In this document: positions 33,521-44,860 of the stretch, one piece after another
Layout: each line of letters opens with the position of its first letter
Position numbering within the stretch: the first letter of the stretch is position 1
NCBI GenBank assembly: GCA_950295325.1
Contig: OX485803.1
Span: 35,047,554-35,107,553, forward strand
Reading direction: 5' to 3'
DNA: 60,000 bases
Source of the DNA: Polytrichum commune
Lineage: Eukaryota > Streptophyta > Polytrichopsida > Polytrichales > Polytrichaceae
Program-made: the position numbers and the translations under genes
The notes under the pieces: generated by a model
Seen by the model: the letters and a program-made list of their open reading frames with translations, nothing else
Databases searched by the model: none
What the model was told of the DNA's origin: nothing

Positions 33521-35765
33521 AAAACCTCTACATTCCTATCCCCTTAACAATATGTCTATGCCTAGTAGTTGGTAACGATTTAGTAAATAATTTTGCTAGT
33601 TTATCAACGGACCTAATCTGCTTCACATCTATATTTGATCCTATTAGTTTATGAGTGAAAAAGAACTTTGGTAAGATGTGCTTGATTCAGTCTCTATTGA
33701 TGTAGCCCGCCTTTATTTAAGTAATGCAAGTTGCATTGTCTTTGTAAGTTATTGTTGGACTTGTTAAAACATATAGAAACCATAACAACCTTTGATGAAG
33801 CCATCAATCAATTGCAGTCAAACACATTCACACAAAACCTTGTGCAAGGCTATAATTTCTGAATAGTTTGAAGATGTGGTTGCAAGACTTTGCTTCATTG
33901 ACTTCCAATATATCGTTGCTTCTTGTATGAGGAAACCATAACATGTCTAAGACTTCCCTTCGATGTGCATCAGAGAGGTAACTCCGTCCACGTATCCTTT
34001 GATGTTGTTATCCTCTCCAAAGCTTTAAGAAGATCCTAAATCCTCCATGCCCTTGAGGTGTTGTAGGATATGTTTGACACCATTTCAATGACATTTTGTT
34101 GGGTTAACACTAAATGTAGCCAATAAATAAATGGAAAATACAATGTCAAGCCTATTGCAATTTGCCATATACATTAATGCACCTATTGTTGCCAAATATG
34201 AAGTCTTGGCCATTTCTCCCCCTCATCACATGGTCAAAACTCATCCTTCTTTAGGTCCAATGACCGTACCACCATTGGAGAACTTAGTGGGTGGGTCACA
34301 TCCATGAAGAAACATTTGACTATCTTTCAAGTTTACAAACTTTGATGTAGAAAAATGCCTCTTGCAAGATGTTCAACATGTAGACCAAGACATAAGGTGG
34401 TTTCTTCAAGATCTTTTGTCTGAAATTCAACTATGAATTGGAAAAACAATATAGCATCAACCATGTCAATGAGGTTGAGGTCATCAACATATATAGCAAC
34501 AATAACTAAACCATGGGTGGATTCTTTTAATGAAAATATGTGGACAAACCTCATTAGTCTTGAAACCTTGATCTATCAAAAATCTCTTAGACGTTTGTAC
34601 CACATCATGTTGGTTTGTTTGAGGCCATACAACACCCTTTCATGTTCAAGGCCATACAATGCTCTCTCAAGCTTAAGGCATTGTGATTGTCTCTAAAATT
34701 ATGGAATTCCACCAACCATGTAGGAACAACTTTGTGATCTCAAATTCTTTAGTTATGATCTCATGGCCTCTACCCACAAGAGCCAATCACTTTGATTATG
34801 AGCCTCGGCTAGAGTAGTGGAATCACTACTATTGTTCAAGTGTTGTGGTACGTGCAAACAAAAAATATCATCTACAATTACATGTATACCATCACATAGC
34901 TCTCATGTCTTCACAAAACTAATTACAATCTTTGTTGTATCAACTGGTACTTCTCTTTCAAAGTCATCCAACTCAATGTTTGGATCACACCATTGCGTGT
35001 CACACTTACCTCCGTATGAGTACATTGTTTGTTGGGTTGAAGATCTTTCATGTTTTCACAAGGTCGATTTCAATCTCTTAGTGTACAACCAATGTTTCTT
35101 TTTTAGAGTCACTTGCTTAATGATTGGAAGGACACCCTTATGTGCGGCATGTACCTCCGTTTGGGTATGCCATTTGTGGGGTTGCAAAATTTTACAATGA
35201 CCTTTTTTCATGGGTGTGGTTTTAACAACATGACTATCTAGACGAGCATGAGTGTTGGCAATAGGAACATGTGACTTACTCACATTTGTTGCATTATTGA
35301 ATGAAACACGTAGTCTATATGCTAACTAATTCAAATGCAAAATGCATTGAAACTCTCATTTGCATTTTTGAATATGAGGGTTTAGAAACATGTTTGTAGT
35401 AGATGAAACATTGAGGTTCAAATCTCTACATGAATTTGAATATCCTACCAAACATGAAAAAAATTCCTCATTGAAGAAACAAGCAACAAATCTTCCTCGC
35501 ATTTGTTCTCCAGTTCGAGGATCTAAGTATCTAAGTATCTAATAATATTAGGTGATTCACACCCAACATATACTACCTCTCCCATTTGAGGACCCATCGT
35601 AGTGTTTGTGAAGGAGGAATGGGTACCAACAAATTACAACCAAAAATCCTTAGGTGTTTCATTTTAGGTACTTGACCAGAAATTACTTTTGAAGGTATAA
35701 TGGATTCTAGCGCAGAAGATCTTAAACAAACTAATGATCTTGCATGAGGATATCATAACTCCGTA
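33521..35765 (-). pseudogene. Decayed Ty1/copia pol: integrase C-terminus, RT, RNase H
   Basis: Reading down the minus strand from about 35,760, the blocks follow copia pol order. First come the integrase C-terminal region GQVPKMKHLRIFGCNLLVPI (about 35,675-35,610) and GEQMRGRFVACFFNEEFF (about 35,510). A linker SKSHVPIANTHARLD follows (about 35,283), then DWLLWVEAM (about 34,780). RT starts with LYGLKQTNMMWYKRL (about 34,630) and has IYVDDLNLI at about 34,497-34,471. RNase H has SYLSDAHRREV (about 33,990), DNATC (about 33,750), and DVKQIRSVDKLAKLFTKSLP ending near 33,555. The YVDD motif survives, but frames shift and stops interrupt throughout. Gag, protease and the integrase core are missing. 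The whole insert (about 32,749-36,397) splits repeat R2. Confidence 0.9.
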
Positions 35766-36397
35766 CTAAAGTATGAAGATTGGATCTCATGAGTGATGGT
35801 TTGATAATTTACTACAATCATTTAATGAAATATTACGACAAGTGAAAAAGTTTTGTAATACCTTTCTTACATGATTGTGGGTGAATTTGTGTATGAAAAA
35901 AAATTGAAATATGTAAGTTAATAGGTTTAGTAAATAAATTTTCATAACTTCAAACATTTCAAGATTTTTTTTGGGAATTTGCAATGGAAACAATTTTTGG
36001 ATCAAATTGAAAATTGAAAAATCTCAATCAAATAAAAAAATCTCTTTAAAATTCAGTAATTTACAATAAAACTGAAAAAAAATCTCAAGAAAATTGAACA
36101 ATCTCAATAAAACCGAAAATATCATGAAATTTGATAAATATCATGAAATGTGATAAATTTCGATGATAGTGATTAATTTCAATGAAGTAAAAAAAATCAT
36201 TAAAACTAAAATCAAACTAAAAATAAAAAGAGTATTAAATTTAAATTTAGAATAAAATAAAATATATGCTTAATAAAAGAAGAAGTGACAGCTTGACATC
36301 TGTGGTTTTTTTAAAAAAAATTGAAAAGAGGAAGGCATGGTATCAAACATAATTGTGGATAAACGTAGAGCTCCCTTCTCTGGTCATGGGGTTTTAG
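35766..36397. other. AT-rich remainder of the copia insertion
   Basis: No pol similarity. It is very A-rich on the plus strand from 36,000 to 36,270. It could be decayed 5' LTR, leader or later insertions; I see no match to the candidate 3' LTR. Confidence 0.45.
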
Positions 36398-37220
36398 TTG
36401 AATAATGCTAAGAGGTGTATGTTTTTGTTACACAATGGTCTACAAGTGGACAAAAGTTCATACGAATGACACTTGACATTAGTATGTTCAAGGATCTTGA
36501 ATACTAAAATGCAAACACACAACACTTGCCATTAGTATCTTTCATAATATCTTCCCCTTGCATATTAAAATGCAAAACTACGATCTCAAGTATCCCAATG
36601 TGCTACACTAAATGTCATTGTGTAGATCATTTTTCACTTCAAAAAAGTTACTTGTGTTGGTGAATGGTATCATATTGGCAATTTAGCAGAGGCGACACAT
36701 TGAGACCTCTAGGCATCTAGTTTAGGCCCTTCGCAAATAGCGTACATGATATTGAATACCATAAATAGTGTACACCTATTGTGGAGATTGTAGACCTAAT
36801 GAATGCGGAGATTGTTACAAATTTTGAAGCACAAATTTTAGGGTTACACATAGTTGATCTATAGGTTAACTTGTAATTGCTCATCTCGATGCTATTCCTT
36901 GGCTACGACAATTGTCAAAAGTCTTATGAGGGTAATCAATCACAAGCCACCACCATATAAACTTTAACTTTGTTCGCCTAAAGAATATAATCTCATCTAT
37001 GTCGGCATTACACGACCCTAGTGAGCGGTTAAATGGACCCGATCGACTATGGTTGTCTAGACCTTATTCATGGTCAATATTATTGTCTTCAAGAGAAACC
37101 ATCTTCACCCCAAGTGGTAGGCAATGAGAAATTCTACTCATATATGGTGAGATAAGTATGTGTTATTTTAAAGCCTCAAAAGCCGATGGTAGTGGAATTT
37201 TTGCCTTGTTTGGTAGCACA
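36398..37220. repeat. Dispersed repeat R2, right part
   Basis: 36,398-36,770 aligns with 50,915-51,290 through 'ttacacaatg', 'ctacaagt', 'cttgacattagtatg', 'atgcaaaactacgatct', 'cccaatgtgctac' and 'gagacctctaggcatcta'. Weaker similarity continues ('gtcttcaagaga' near 37,090 and 51,543) into DNA that, on the minus strand, encodes a GVKMVSLEDNNID-like peptide. It parallels GAKKHKSLEDYVW at 51.5 kb. Confidence 0.72.
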
Positions 37221-38117
37221 CTCTAATCAATCACAAGGTTATAGGCATGATATACATGTTACTTTGGTGGTTTGCAGCCATCAATGTGTTTACACAAGTG
37301 ACCATGGACCATGACCGGTGCGTTCTGAATCTCTTATTGGTTGAGAAATGATTGGCATCCCAATTTGTTTTACACACGATGACACAAAATAAGAGTGATC
37401 ATGACGGAAAATGGACGAGAGAGTGACATGGAATCCAACATGTTCAAATTTTAGTAATGTGTTGGTGGTCATGCAGATTTTGCAGTCAAAGAACCCAAGT
37501 AGACGGTTTAAGAAGAAAATGAAGATGACCATTTAAAAAAATCATAAAATTTCTTTTAATTGAAAAAAAATCAATTTCCACCATAAACAACAAACTCAAT
37601 GTCATGGTCTATGTCCGTTGTACATTATGTCATTATGACCACGAGAAATCCTAAATCGTGTTTTCTTACAATTTTTCGGTCACATGTGTGAGATGGCCCT
37701 TAGCTAGACAACCATATATAGATTGTAAGAGACATATTGGGCCAACACATAAGTAGACAAACGATGGTTAATTGCATTTATGGGGGGTCGGCATTGGGAG
37801 CCACACAAATGCTTTATAATGGGGGCTCACCCCACATGTATTTTGGATGGATGGGTGGACAAAAAGGCTTGGATTCCGAGCCTTGGCAAGTCGTGCCCCA
37901 CAGTGAGCCGGCCAATGGGCAAGCCTACCTTCTCTCATGGATCATCGGGACCACCACCACCCATTTCTATTTCCTCTCTTGGGGCCCGAGACGAGTGACT
38001 TACAACCTTGCATTAATAAAAACAACCGCTTGGGCAATTCCCTTCGATCTTCAATGCCCATTTACACATCCCTTAATCCTAGGGCTTGTAGGGCAAGCGG
38101 GTGAATGTTCATATATA
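37221..38117. other. Unannotated sequence
   Basis: It contains a 161-codon open frame (37,737-38,222) that I do not believe is a gene. It matches no family I know, has no supporting signals, and its end is made of Stowaway MITE sequence. Confidence 0.5.
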
Positions 38118-38285
38118 TACTCTCTCTCTTCCAAAACGATTGTCCTACTTCCTCGAGTTTTTTTTTATAATCTCAAAGTGTTTGTCTTACAAACATTTTG
38201 GGACATAAACTCTGTGTGGTAGGACAATCATTTTGGGACATAAAATTCTGTGGGGTAGGACAATCACTTTGGGACAGAGGGAGTC
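38118..38285. mobile_element. Stowaway-like MITE
   Basis: Left end CTCTCTCTTCCAAAACGATT (from 38,120) follows TA. The complement of the right end (to 38,283) is CTCCCTCTGTCCCAAAGTGA, followed by TC where TA is expected. CTCCCTCYGTCCCA plus 'gattgtcctac' is the canonical plant Stowaway terminus (Tc1/mariner superfamily, TA target). Near the right end the unit 'attttgggacataaa' to 'gtaggacaatc' is repeated about every 41 bp, duplicating the terminal motif. Confidence 0.88.
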
Positions 38286-38429
38286 ACATGTGCCAAAGAG
38301 GAGGGTAAACTAACCTACAAGAAGGGATTGATTTACTATTATAGAGTGCATGGATTGCTATGTTAAGCCCAATAACCTAAACTTGGGTCAAAGTCCTCAA
38401 ATTATTCTAGAGGACTTAAATCAAGTTAA

Positions 38430-38560
38430 ATTGACAACCAAGTTTTTGTAGACGACATGTTTTTATTAGTATTAAGAAGTAGGTACTATGACACCAAAGC
38501 AATTATGGAGGGGTACTTAGTAGCTTACACTAGGTGCATTTCTACTAGGTCACCATTTTT
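38430..38560 (+). pseudogene. Short LINE-type reverse transcriptase fragment
   Basis: One open stretch reads DNQVFVDDMFLLVLRSRYYD then TKAIMEGYLVAYTRCIS (38,434-38,553). The F-V-D-D centre followed by hydrophobics and a Y/S-rich helix fits the RT palm motif of LINE elements (usually FADD). It is only about 40 residues long and unsupported by neighbouring motifs. Confidence 0.45.
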
Positions 38561-40964
38561 TTGAGATTTTGGTGCCATTTATCCATGTGTGGTAGATTTT
38601 ATAAAAGGTGTATAGTCACGAACAAAACTGAGTATGTTGTACAAAAACTCAACTTCGGCTCCCGTTGACAGTTGATCCACATTAGAAAACAAAGTGATCA
38701 AGTGATCACAGCAAGAGTCCAGGTAAACAATTGCATAAATGTGAAACCAAAAAGTGAAAAGAGTTTAGGGTTTCTAAAGTAGGTCTACCTAAACATCTCA
38801 TACAAGTATGGGTCTACCATTTGTATAATGTAGGGCTTCAATGAAGAAGGGGGATTGCATAAGCAAATAACCATATGTTATAAATGATGAAAAAGAAATG
38901 AATTTTTTTTTGTCCACGTCACTATATGTGGATGAGAAATGATGGATGGATTCAAGTGTACATCGAATGATTATTAAATGACGGGTTAAAGATTCGACTC
39001 GCTCCATTGCACATTGTTTCTCTCATGGGCACCGTTTGCTCTATGTTTGGTGGATGGGTTAGGGTTTGTAGGGAGCCACGCCTATTTTGTGTGCATTTTG
39101 TTTGTCAAGTTTTGAGAGGGGCTTTGAAAGTGTAGCAAGACCTTAAGAGAAGCCTTGAGAGTCTTGGGTGGAGGAGGAGTCCGTATGTGGGACGAGAAGG
39201 GAGATGTTATCCATCATAAGCAATGAGCTCTTGGCCAAGTAAGGAGTGTGATCATGTTTTGGATTCCGTTGTTGTGAAGATACTACACTTGGAGGCTCGA
39301 CTTCCACATGTGTTTGAAAATGTAAGAGATTATGGCGGATGTGCTCATGACTTTGGTTTTCACATTTATGTGCTAGTAATTGTATACTTGACAAGTGATG
39401 TTGTGGCTTTTGTACCAACTTAAGTTCTAGGTTTTGTGTTGGCTTTGTCGTACACTAATGTTTATCATCATTGTGATGCTCAACCTTGGGGAGTGCACTC
39501 TTTATACTATAGTAGAGGCACCTTTTCCTGATGAGATCCCATTAGCACTTTACTTGGGGAGGTGACTATCGGGATTTTGTAAAACCACGTGAGATAAAAA
39601 TAAAAATAAAAATAGGGTCAGTTTAATTCATTTAGGGTAGAATTTATAATTTCGTTAGATCTACCATAGTATTGGAAATATGCCCTTTACATGATTATAT
39701 GTAAAATAGGGTGGTGGATAATTCCTTCGTTTTAGTAATCAATAAAAAAAGATAAGAAAAGGTCATAGACATAGGATCCCCCTAAAAGTGTGTAATAGGA
39801 TTAGTAGAATAATTATGGGTTTGACTACTTGGATGAAAAAATGTGTAGTTTGTGTCCAAATTTGAATCAAGCACGTTAGTATGGAGGGAAATGTCGTGGG
39901 ATTTTTGGGGGGGAATGAATGTGTTGGCAATCCTGAATGGCGGTTGGGTTTTGCAACTGCACTGAACATGTGGGACCTTGCTGGATGCTTAGAACCTGAC
40001 AACCTTCATTGTCACCCTCAACTGCATCCTGCAATCAGTTTTGATTTTGTCACAACCTCAATCCTTGATCGTCAAGTTCACGCTTTTTCTAAGCATTTTC
40101 TAGGGATTATTTCATGCAAATTGATGGTGCAAAGTGGCCACTTCCTTTGCAATGTTTTATACGTGTATTTGGTTTATGGTTTAGGTTGTAAATGTTTGTT
40201 GTAAGGTTTGAATGAGACTACAGTTGAATATGTTTGTGACTACAATTAAAGTAAATGTTTTTAATTTTTTAATTTGAATGCAACCTTGTTTTTTTGGAGT
40301 AGGTAGTTTTGCAAAATTTCATGTCTTGTCATTATTAATTGTATTTATTTTCTTTTTTTATCCGTGTTTACAACTTGTCTATTTCAGTTTGTATATTTTG
40401 TTATCTCCATGTTTATTAGTTACCCTTTAACTAATATTCAAGTGTTATTGGTTGTGTTTTGAATGGTTTAGGAATGGTATTACTAATTGAAACCAAATGA
40501 ATAACAATTTGAATGATATGGAATGTTTGTTGCTCACATAGTCGGTTTCGCAATGCTATAGTATTTTGTCCACTATTTGGTACTTGTATGATTTATATAT
40601 AATTTTTTTTGCCAAAAACTAGCCTCTCTAAATAATTACAAATAAATATAGGGTGCTTAAAAAATACGTCAAAGTAGCTTTTTATTTACAAATAAGGTGC
40701 ATACATACACCCCCATAAAATACCCCATTATTGCATGTGGTTACAAAACGTAACGGGGATCGCCTCGAGGCAATTTATAGGGCAGTTAAATTCGATCATG
40801 TTTCAATCATGTTGGGACTGAATTTTGATCAGGCAAGAACCAATAGTGACATGGCACATGTCCTAGTTTTGAGTGCTAGAGTGAGGAACAAGTGGTTCAA
40901 ATGAGCGGTTACAGAAGACTCTAAAGATTGGTAACATGTTCGGGCCATCTTTTGGCTTAAAACA
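38561..40964. other. Unannotated sequence with AAAAAT microsatellite
   Basis: No gene recognised. An AAAAAT simple repeat lies at about 39,595-39,616. A 107-codon frame at 39,881-40,204 has no recognisable domain. Confidence 0.5.
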
Positions 40965-41545
40965 TTCATGGTAATTTCAATTCAAGGAATAAAATTACCA
41001 ATTTTTTAGAAATGGACTCATGCATTTATACTAAACTTTTCAATATAATGTAATAAAATAAATATCTCCACTACATATACAAAACATACATCTCAAATTA
41101 AAGAAGCATTTAATTACATATAATCCCACTTTCACTTTGCAATGAAAAAATCATTGAACGTTTTATCATCCGTAGCATGTAAGTCAAGGCTTGCATCAAG
41201 CACACAAAACCAGGCGCACAATAATTTAGCCACAATCTAAAGAGAAAAACTCAAGGGACCTCATGAGCGCTACAAGAGCCTTTAATTTGTAAAAACCTAG
41301 AACCCAAATGCAAACCCCGACAAGAATGGACAATATAGTCATCGAGGATGATTGCCGTATGATAACGATGGATAAAAATATGAATTGGGTGAAACTAATA
41401 AATCTATTGTCAGTTTTTTTTCTTCTCTAAACTGTATAGTATTGATTAAGTAGTATTGGTTAAGTAGTATTGGTTACACATACATAACCAATAAACTCAC
41501 AAGTCAATCATACAGTTTTTGAAGTGAAGATCTTATCTCCATAAG
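40965..41545. repeat. Dispersed repeat R1, copy b
   Basis: It shares 'aaatggactca', 'cactttcactttg', 'gaaaaaatcattgaa', a 'catccgta' phrase and 'cttatctccataagca' with R1 copy a, in order and orientation, with many indels. The last part of copies a and c is not evident here. Confidence 0.55.
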
Positions 41546-42710
41546 CATCTGAGAGGCCCTATCTAAAATCAACCTAAAAATCAACATAGGCACTTTTTTT
41601 AATTGATCAAATATCCTCATCTATTGAAGAGTTGGGTTCATTTACACAACCTATAAATCCTTAGATGCAAATGTGTACTCAGTATGCATATTTTCAATGC
41701 CATGAATGACGGCGGTTTTATGTGCTCCTCAACATAAGATAATGTACTTAACAAAACCTCGAATTCATTTCTATAAAAGACGTTATTTTAACAATTGGCG
41801 AGGACTCATAGAGACATCGTAGATAGGTCATACATTCAACCCGTTATACATTATATTCAAGGTCATCTAGATTGTGCATTAAGAATTTGGTCTATGTCCT
41901 CAACAATTTGTGCGGACCTCAACACCACATAGAACATACATTTATTTGGAGTTATGTCAAACTCATAAAAGTTGGGATATTAAACAAAATACCAACTCCA
42001 AGAGGAATTCTATGATCATGAATATCTTGTACAAAAGATATGAACAAAAGTTAGCAAACATTTTGCAAGAGGTGTAGGAGGTTTGAAAGAGAGAATGCAT
42101 TATTAATAGATTTTTGCCAACTCATGAAATTCAGACAATCAAACTTAGTACCACCTCCAACAAGAATCCTATGAATTGAAGTTGTTACATAGTAACATAT
42201 ACACACAATACATACAAGAACCCTGAAGAGCTTCATCTCTCATGTTCACACGTATTGTAGACACCTAATGGGCAATGCTTATTATATACACCAAATCTTA
42301 CAACACATTGAATGTGCATTGTGAACACTTACTACTTATTAATTGGGTAGTGATGAACAAACGGCAAAATTGAGAAAAAACAATCACCCAAAAATGTCGG
42401 GAAGTTTTAATGTACCGATTCTTTGGCACAAGTGTGCCAGATGGGCTAGCTAGTAACCCTATGGGGTATGAGATGAAGCCTTAGAATACACACATAGAAT
42501 GTGCTAGCTAGTTGATGACAATGGTGGATGTGATGCCCAAAGTCAAGTCCCTGACATGGTTGTTGCCAAACTTATAACCAAGGAAGGGCACCCGTGTCCT
42601 TGATAACTTTTCGAGCACCCTATTGGATTTAATCAACTTTTCATAGTTTAATATACTCGAGCCCATACTTTACTTAGTCGGTTTGGGAGACCCACCCACT
42701 CTCATGAAGC
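41546..42710. other. Unannotated sequence
   Basis: No gene or bounded element recognised. Confidence 0.5.
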
Positions 42711-42845
42711 TTAGGGCCGGTTTACACCACGGACCATGAAGTCGGACCATGGAAGATGGGTTTTTCCCATGGTCCGATTTCTTAAAACAAATTAATTTAC
42801 AAAGCCTTTGGGCCCCTCACTAGGTGTAAACTGAATGTGGACCCA
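42711..42845. mobile_element. Possible small foldback element
   Basis: TTA then GGGCCGGTTTACACC (42,714) is answered by 'ggtgtaaactg' near 42,823-42,833. Inside, TCGGACCATGG and CCATGGTCCGA form a perfect 11-bp hairpin. The right boundary and target duplication are not established. Confidence 0.45.
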
Positions 42846-42989
42846 CAACTCTAGTTGTGTTAGGTAGGCTTGATTTTGGGGATTGGTAGGTGTCCGAATC
42901 TTCAATCAAAGAGGTTTGTTTATAATAACATTTGAAACTTTAATAGAGTTGATCCTTTAATTCAACCAAAGAGTCGTCCCAAAACCGGG

Positions 42990-43242
42990 TGTTTTGCATA
43001 CAAAATCTTTTTTATGGTTGGTAAGTTTTTGGTGCATGTTTGTTGGTGTAGAAGTTTGAATGAAAAAACATTCTATACCGGCTCTTTGGGGGCCAGCTTT
43101 GATTTTGGCTTGCCAAGAGGTGTTAAATTGAGTTTGGCCCCCAATGAATCAATATAGAACGTTCGTCATTCAAACCTCCATACAAAACTTCAAGCATTCA
43201 CCTAAACTTCTTGAACATAGAAAATTTTGTAGTCAAAGCATC
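42990..43242. mobile_element. 253-bp foldback MITE with arms of about 107 bp
   Basis: Left arm 42,990-43,096 and right arm 43,134-43,242 are imperfect reverse complements along their whole length. Shared phrases include TACAAAAT, AAGTTT, GGTTTGAATGA (left AGTTTGAATGA), TTCTATA and TTGGGGGCCA. No transposase frame. Confidence 0.72.
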
Positions 43243-43889
43243 CAACTCTAGCTAGAATTCCCAATTTAATCAAAAGGAAAACTCAAAATCATAATATCAT
43301 TTCAAGATGGGACTTATGCATTGATATGTGTAATTAGGTTGCCTTGGGTTGCTTCCTTACCCATGCAAACTACCTTGGGTCAAACCCGGATTAAAAGAAC
43401 TTATAATTTTTTTTATTCACCCACATTAAATAAATAATGATTGTGTTTAGGTATTGTGGTACAAAGTAGTGTGGACTATTGATAAATTAGCGTGGGCCAA
43501 CAAATTTGCAGATATCGGTGTAGAAAGCTTTCCAATACAAGGAAAGTAATACAAGGATACTCATGTTCTATGATGTCTCATTTGCCGAGCAATCTTTTAG
43601 CCCTTAAAGGTGAAAGTGTTTTGGGAAAATAAGATGGCTTAAGAGGAAGTGCTTAATACACCGGCTCTCAAAACTACGGCAGTGACTCATTACATCAATT
43701 TTCACACACAATCTCAGGTAAATAAGATCAAGAACATGCAAACTTTCATTTATGTAAGTTAATAGTCATAGTCTAGTTCACCATTTCAAAGTCTCATGTC
43801 TATTGCAAAACTACACATGGGGAAACAATGATTTGAAAAGAACTACATGCATTTTGTAACCTACATCTACTTATAGATCACCTTGTACT

Positions 43890-44200
43890 TCTAGTTTGTC
43901 CACTTTACTTTAGAAGCTAAAACAACTTGGATACGATTGGGCATGCTATGATAGAACTTCTAACATTGCTCAGGAATGATGGAATGGAATGAAGCTTGCG
44001 CGTGCTCCTACAATTGTAGCAGTCCCTTGGTTGGTGTTGGATACTCATTTAATTCTTGTTTTCGCATGTGCCCACACATGCTCAATTGGATTTAGGTCAA
44101 GTGATTGAGGAGGGCAAGTAAGTACATCAAAAATTGCATTGACTAATTTTGCAACATGTTTAGGAATTATCATGCTAAAATATGACACGAGAAGGGTTGA
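43890..44200 (-). pseudogene. Decayed Tc1/mariner transposase C-terminus
   Basis: On the minus strand, a 'HDNS' peptide at about 44,170 stands where the second catalytic Asp (DNAPxH) is expected. It is followed in a shifted frame by PKHVAKLVNAIFDVLTCPPQ and SLDLNPIEHVWAHAKTRIK (to about 44,050), which holds the final catalytic Glu in the hallmark DLNPIEHVW. After a stop and frameshifts, IPEQC, KFYHSMPNRIQ and VVLASKVKW follow to about 43,900, matching the conserved C-terminal helix region. Spacing from D to E is about that expected for a DD34E-type core. The N-terminal domain and termini are not visible. R1 copy c starts immediately beyond (44,314). Confidence 0.82.
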
Positions 44201-44313
44201 AACGGTATCATTCAATTGACTTCATGACCCCATCTAGAAGAATGTCTCTCTATGATCAAGATCATCTAACAACACATGTGATTGTTGTTGGAGTTTCAAC
44301 ACAAAATCCCCAG

Positions 44314-44860
44314 GGGTGGACTCTTCATTGGAAACTTAATTGACTTACATGGGTGATTATGAAATTAAACTTCCTATATACAAAACATTCATAAAGAAAA
44401 AAAGAAATGTATACATACTAACAGTAGGCTAGAGAATGGACTCATGTATTTCCACTAAGTTTTTTATTTTATTATAATGTGATAATTGCCAATACTACAT
44501 ACGCTGAATATAAATCATGAAATAAATGGGCCTTTACTACATATGTAATCCACTTTCACTTTCCGACGAGAAAATCATTGAACATTTTTCATCCATAGGA
44601 TGTAACTCAAAATAATATGACCCTAAAACACATGGCATTTGGATGCTCAAAGGTAAATTAGATGAAACTATCACATCTATTATCAATTTACCTCTAAACC
44701 TCAAGGTTTTTTTTGGTACATCTACCTTTAGTTTCAAATTCTTAATAGCATTTTTAACCGCACTTACTAAAGATAAATAATCCCTCTTCCTTATATATTT
44801 TCTATGTATGCTAATGTCTTAAATAATACTCCTTCCTACACTCATGTTAGTTCGTACATG
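44314..44860. repeat. Dispersed repeat R1, copy c
   Basis: It aligns with 5,330-6,045 from 'ggactcttcattggaaac' to the 'actcatgttag' block. On the minus strand it holds a 66-codon open frame (44,737-44,537) beginning MKLKVDVPKKTLRF and containing FELHPMDEKCSMIFSSESES. Copy a retains the K-V-D-V start but is interrupted by stops. I do not recognise the protein. Confidence 0.65.

Noticed and set aside
32749-36397. Complete copia element with two LTRs
   Set aside because: I could not match the 35.8-36.4 kb side to the candidate LTR at 32.7-33.5 kb, and gag, protease and the integrase core are missing.
37737-38222. 161-codon open frame, plus strand
   Set aside because: No recognisable domain and no supporting signals. 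Its C-terminal part is Stowaway MITE sequence, so it is a chance frame.
39881-40204. 107-codon open frame, plus strand
   Set aside because: Resembles no known protein, and a frame of this length is not surprising in 60 kb.
43330-43395. Possible tRNA-like SINE head (GGGTTGC ... GGGTCAAACCCGG)
   Set aside because: The B-box-like motif lacks a base and no A box, body or target duplication could be defined.
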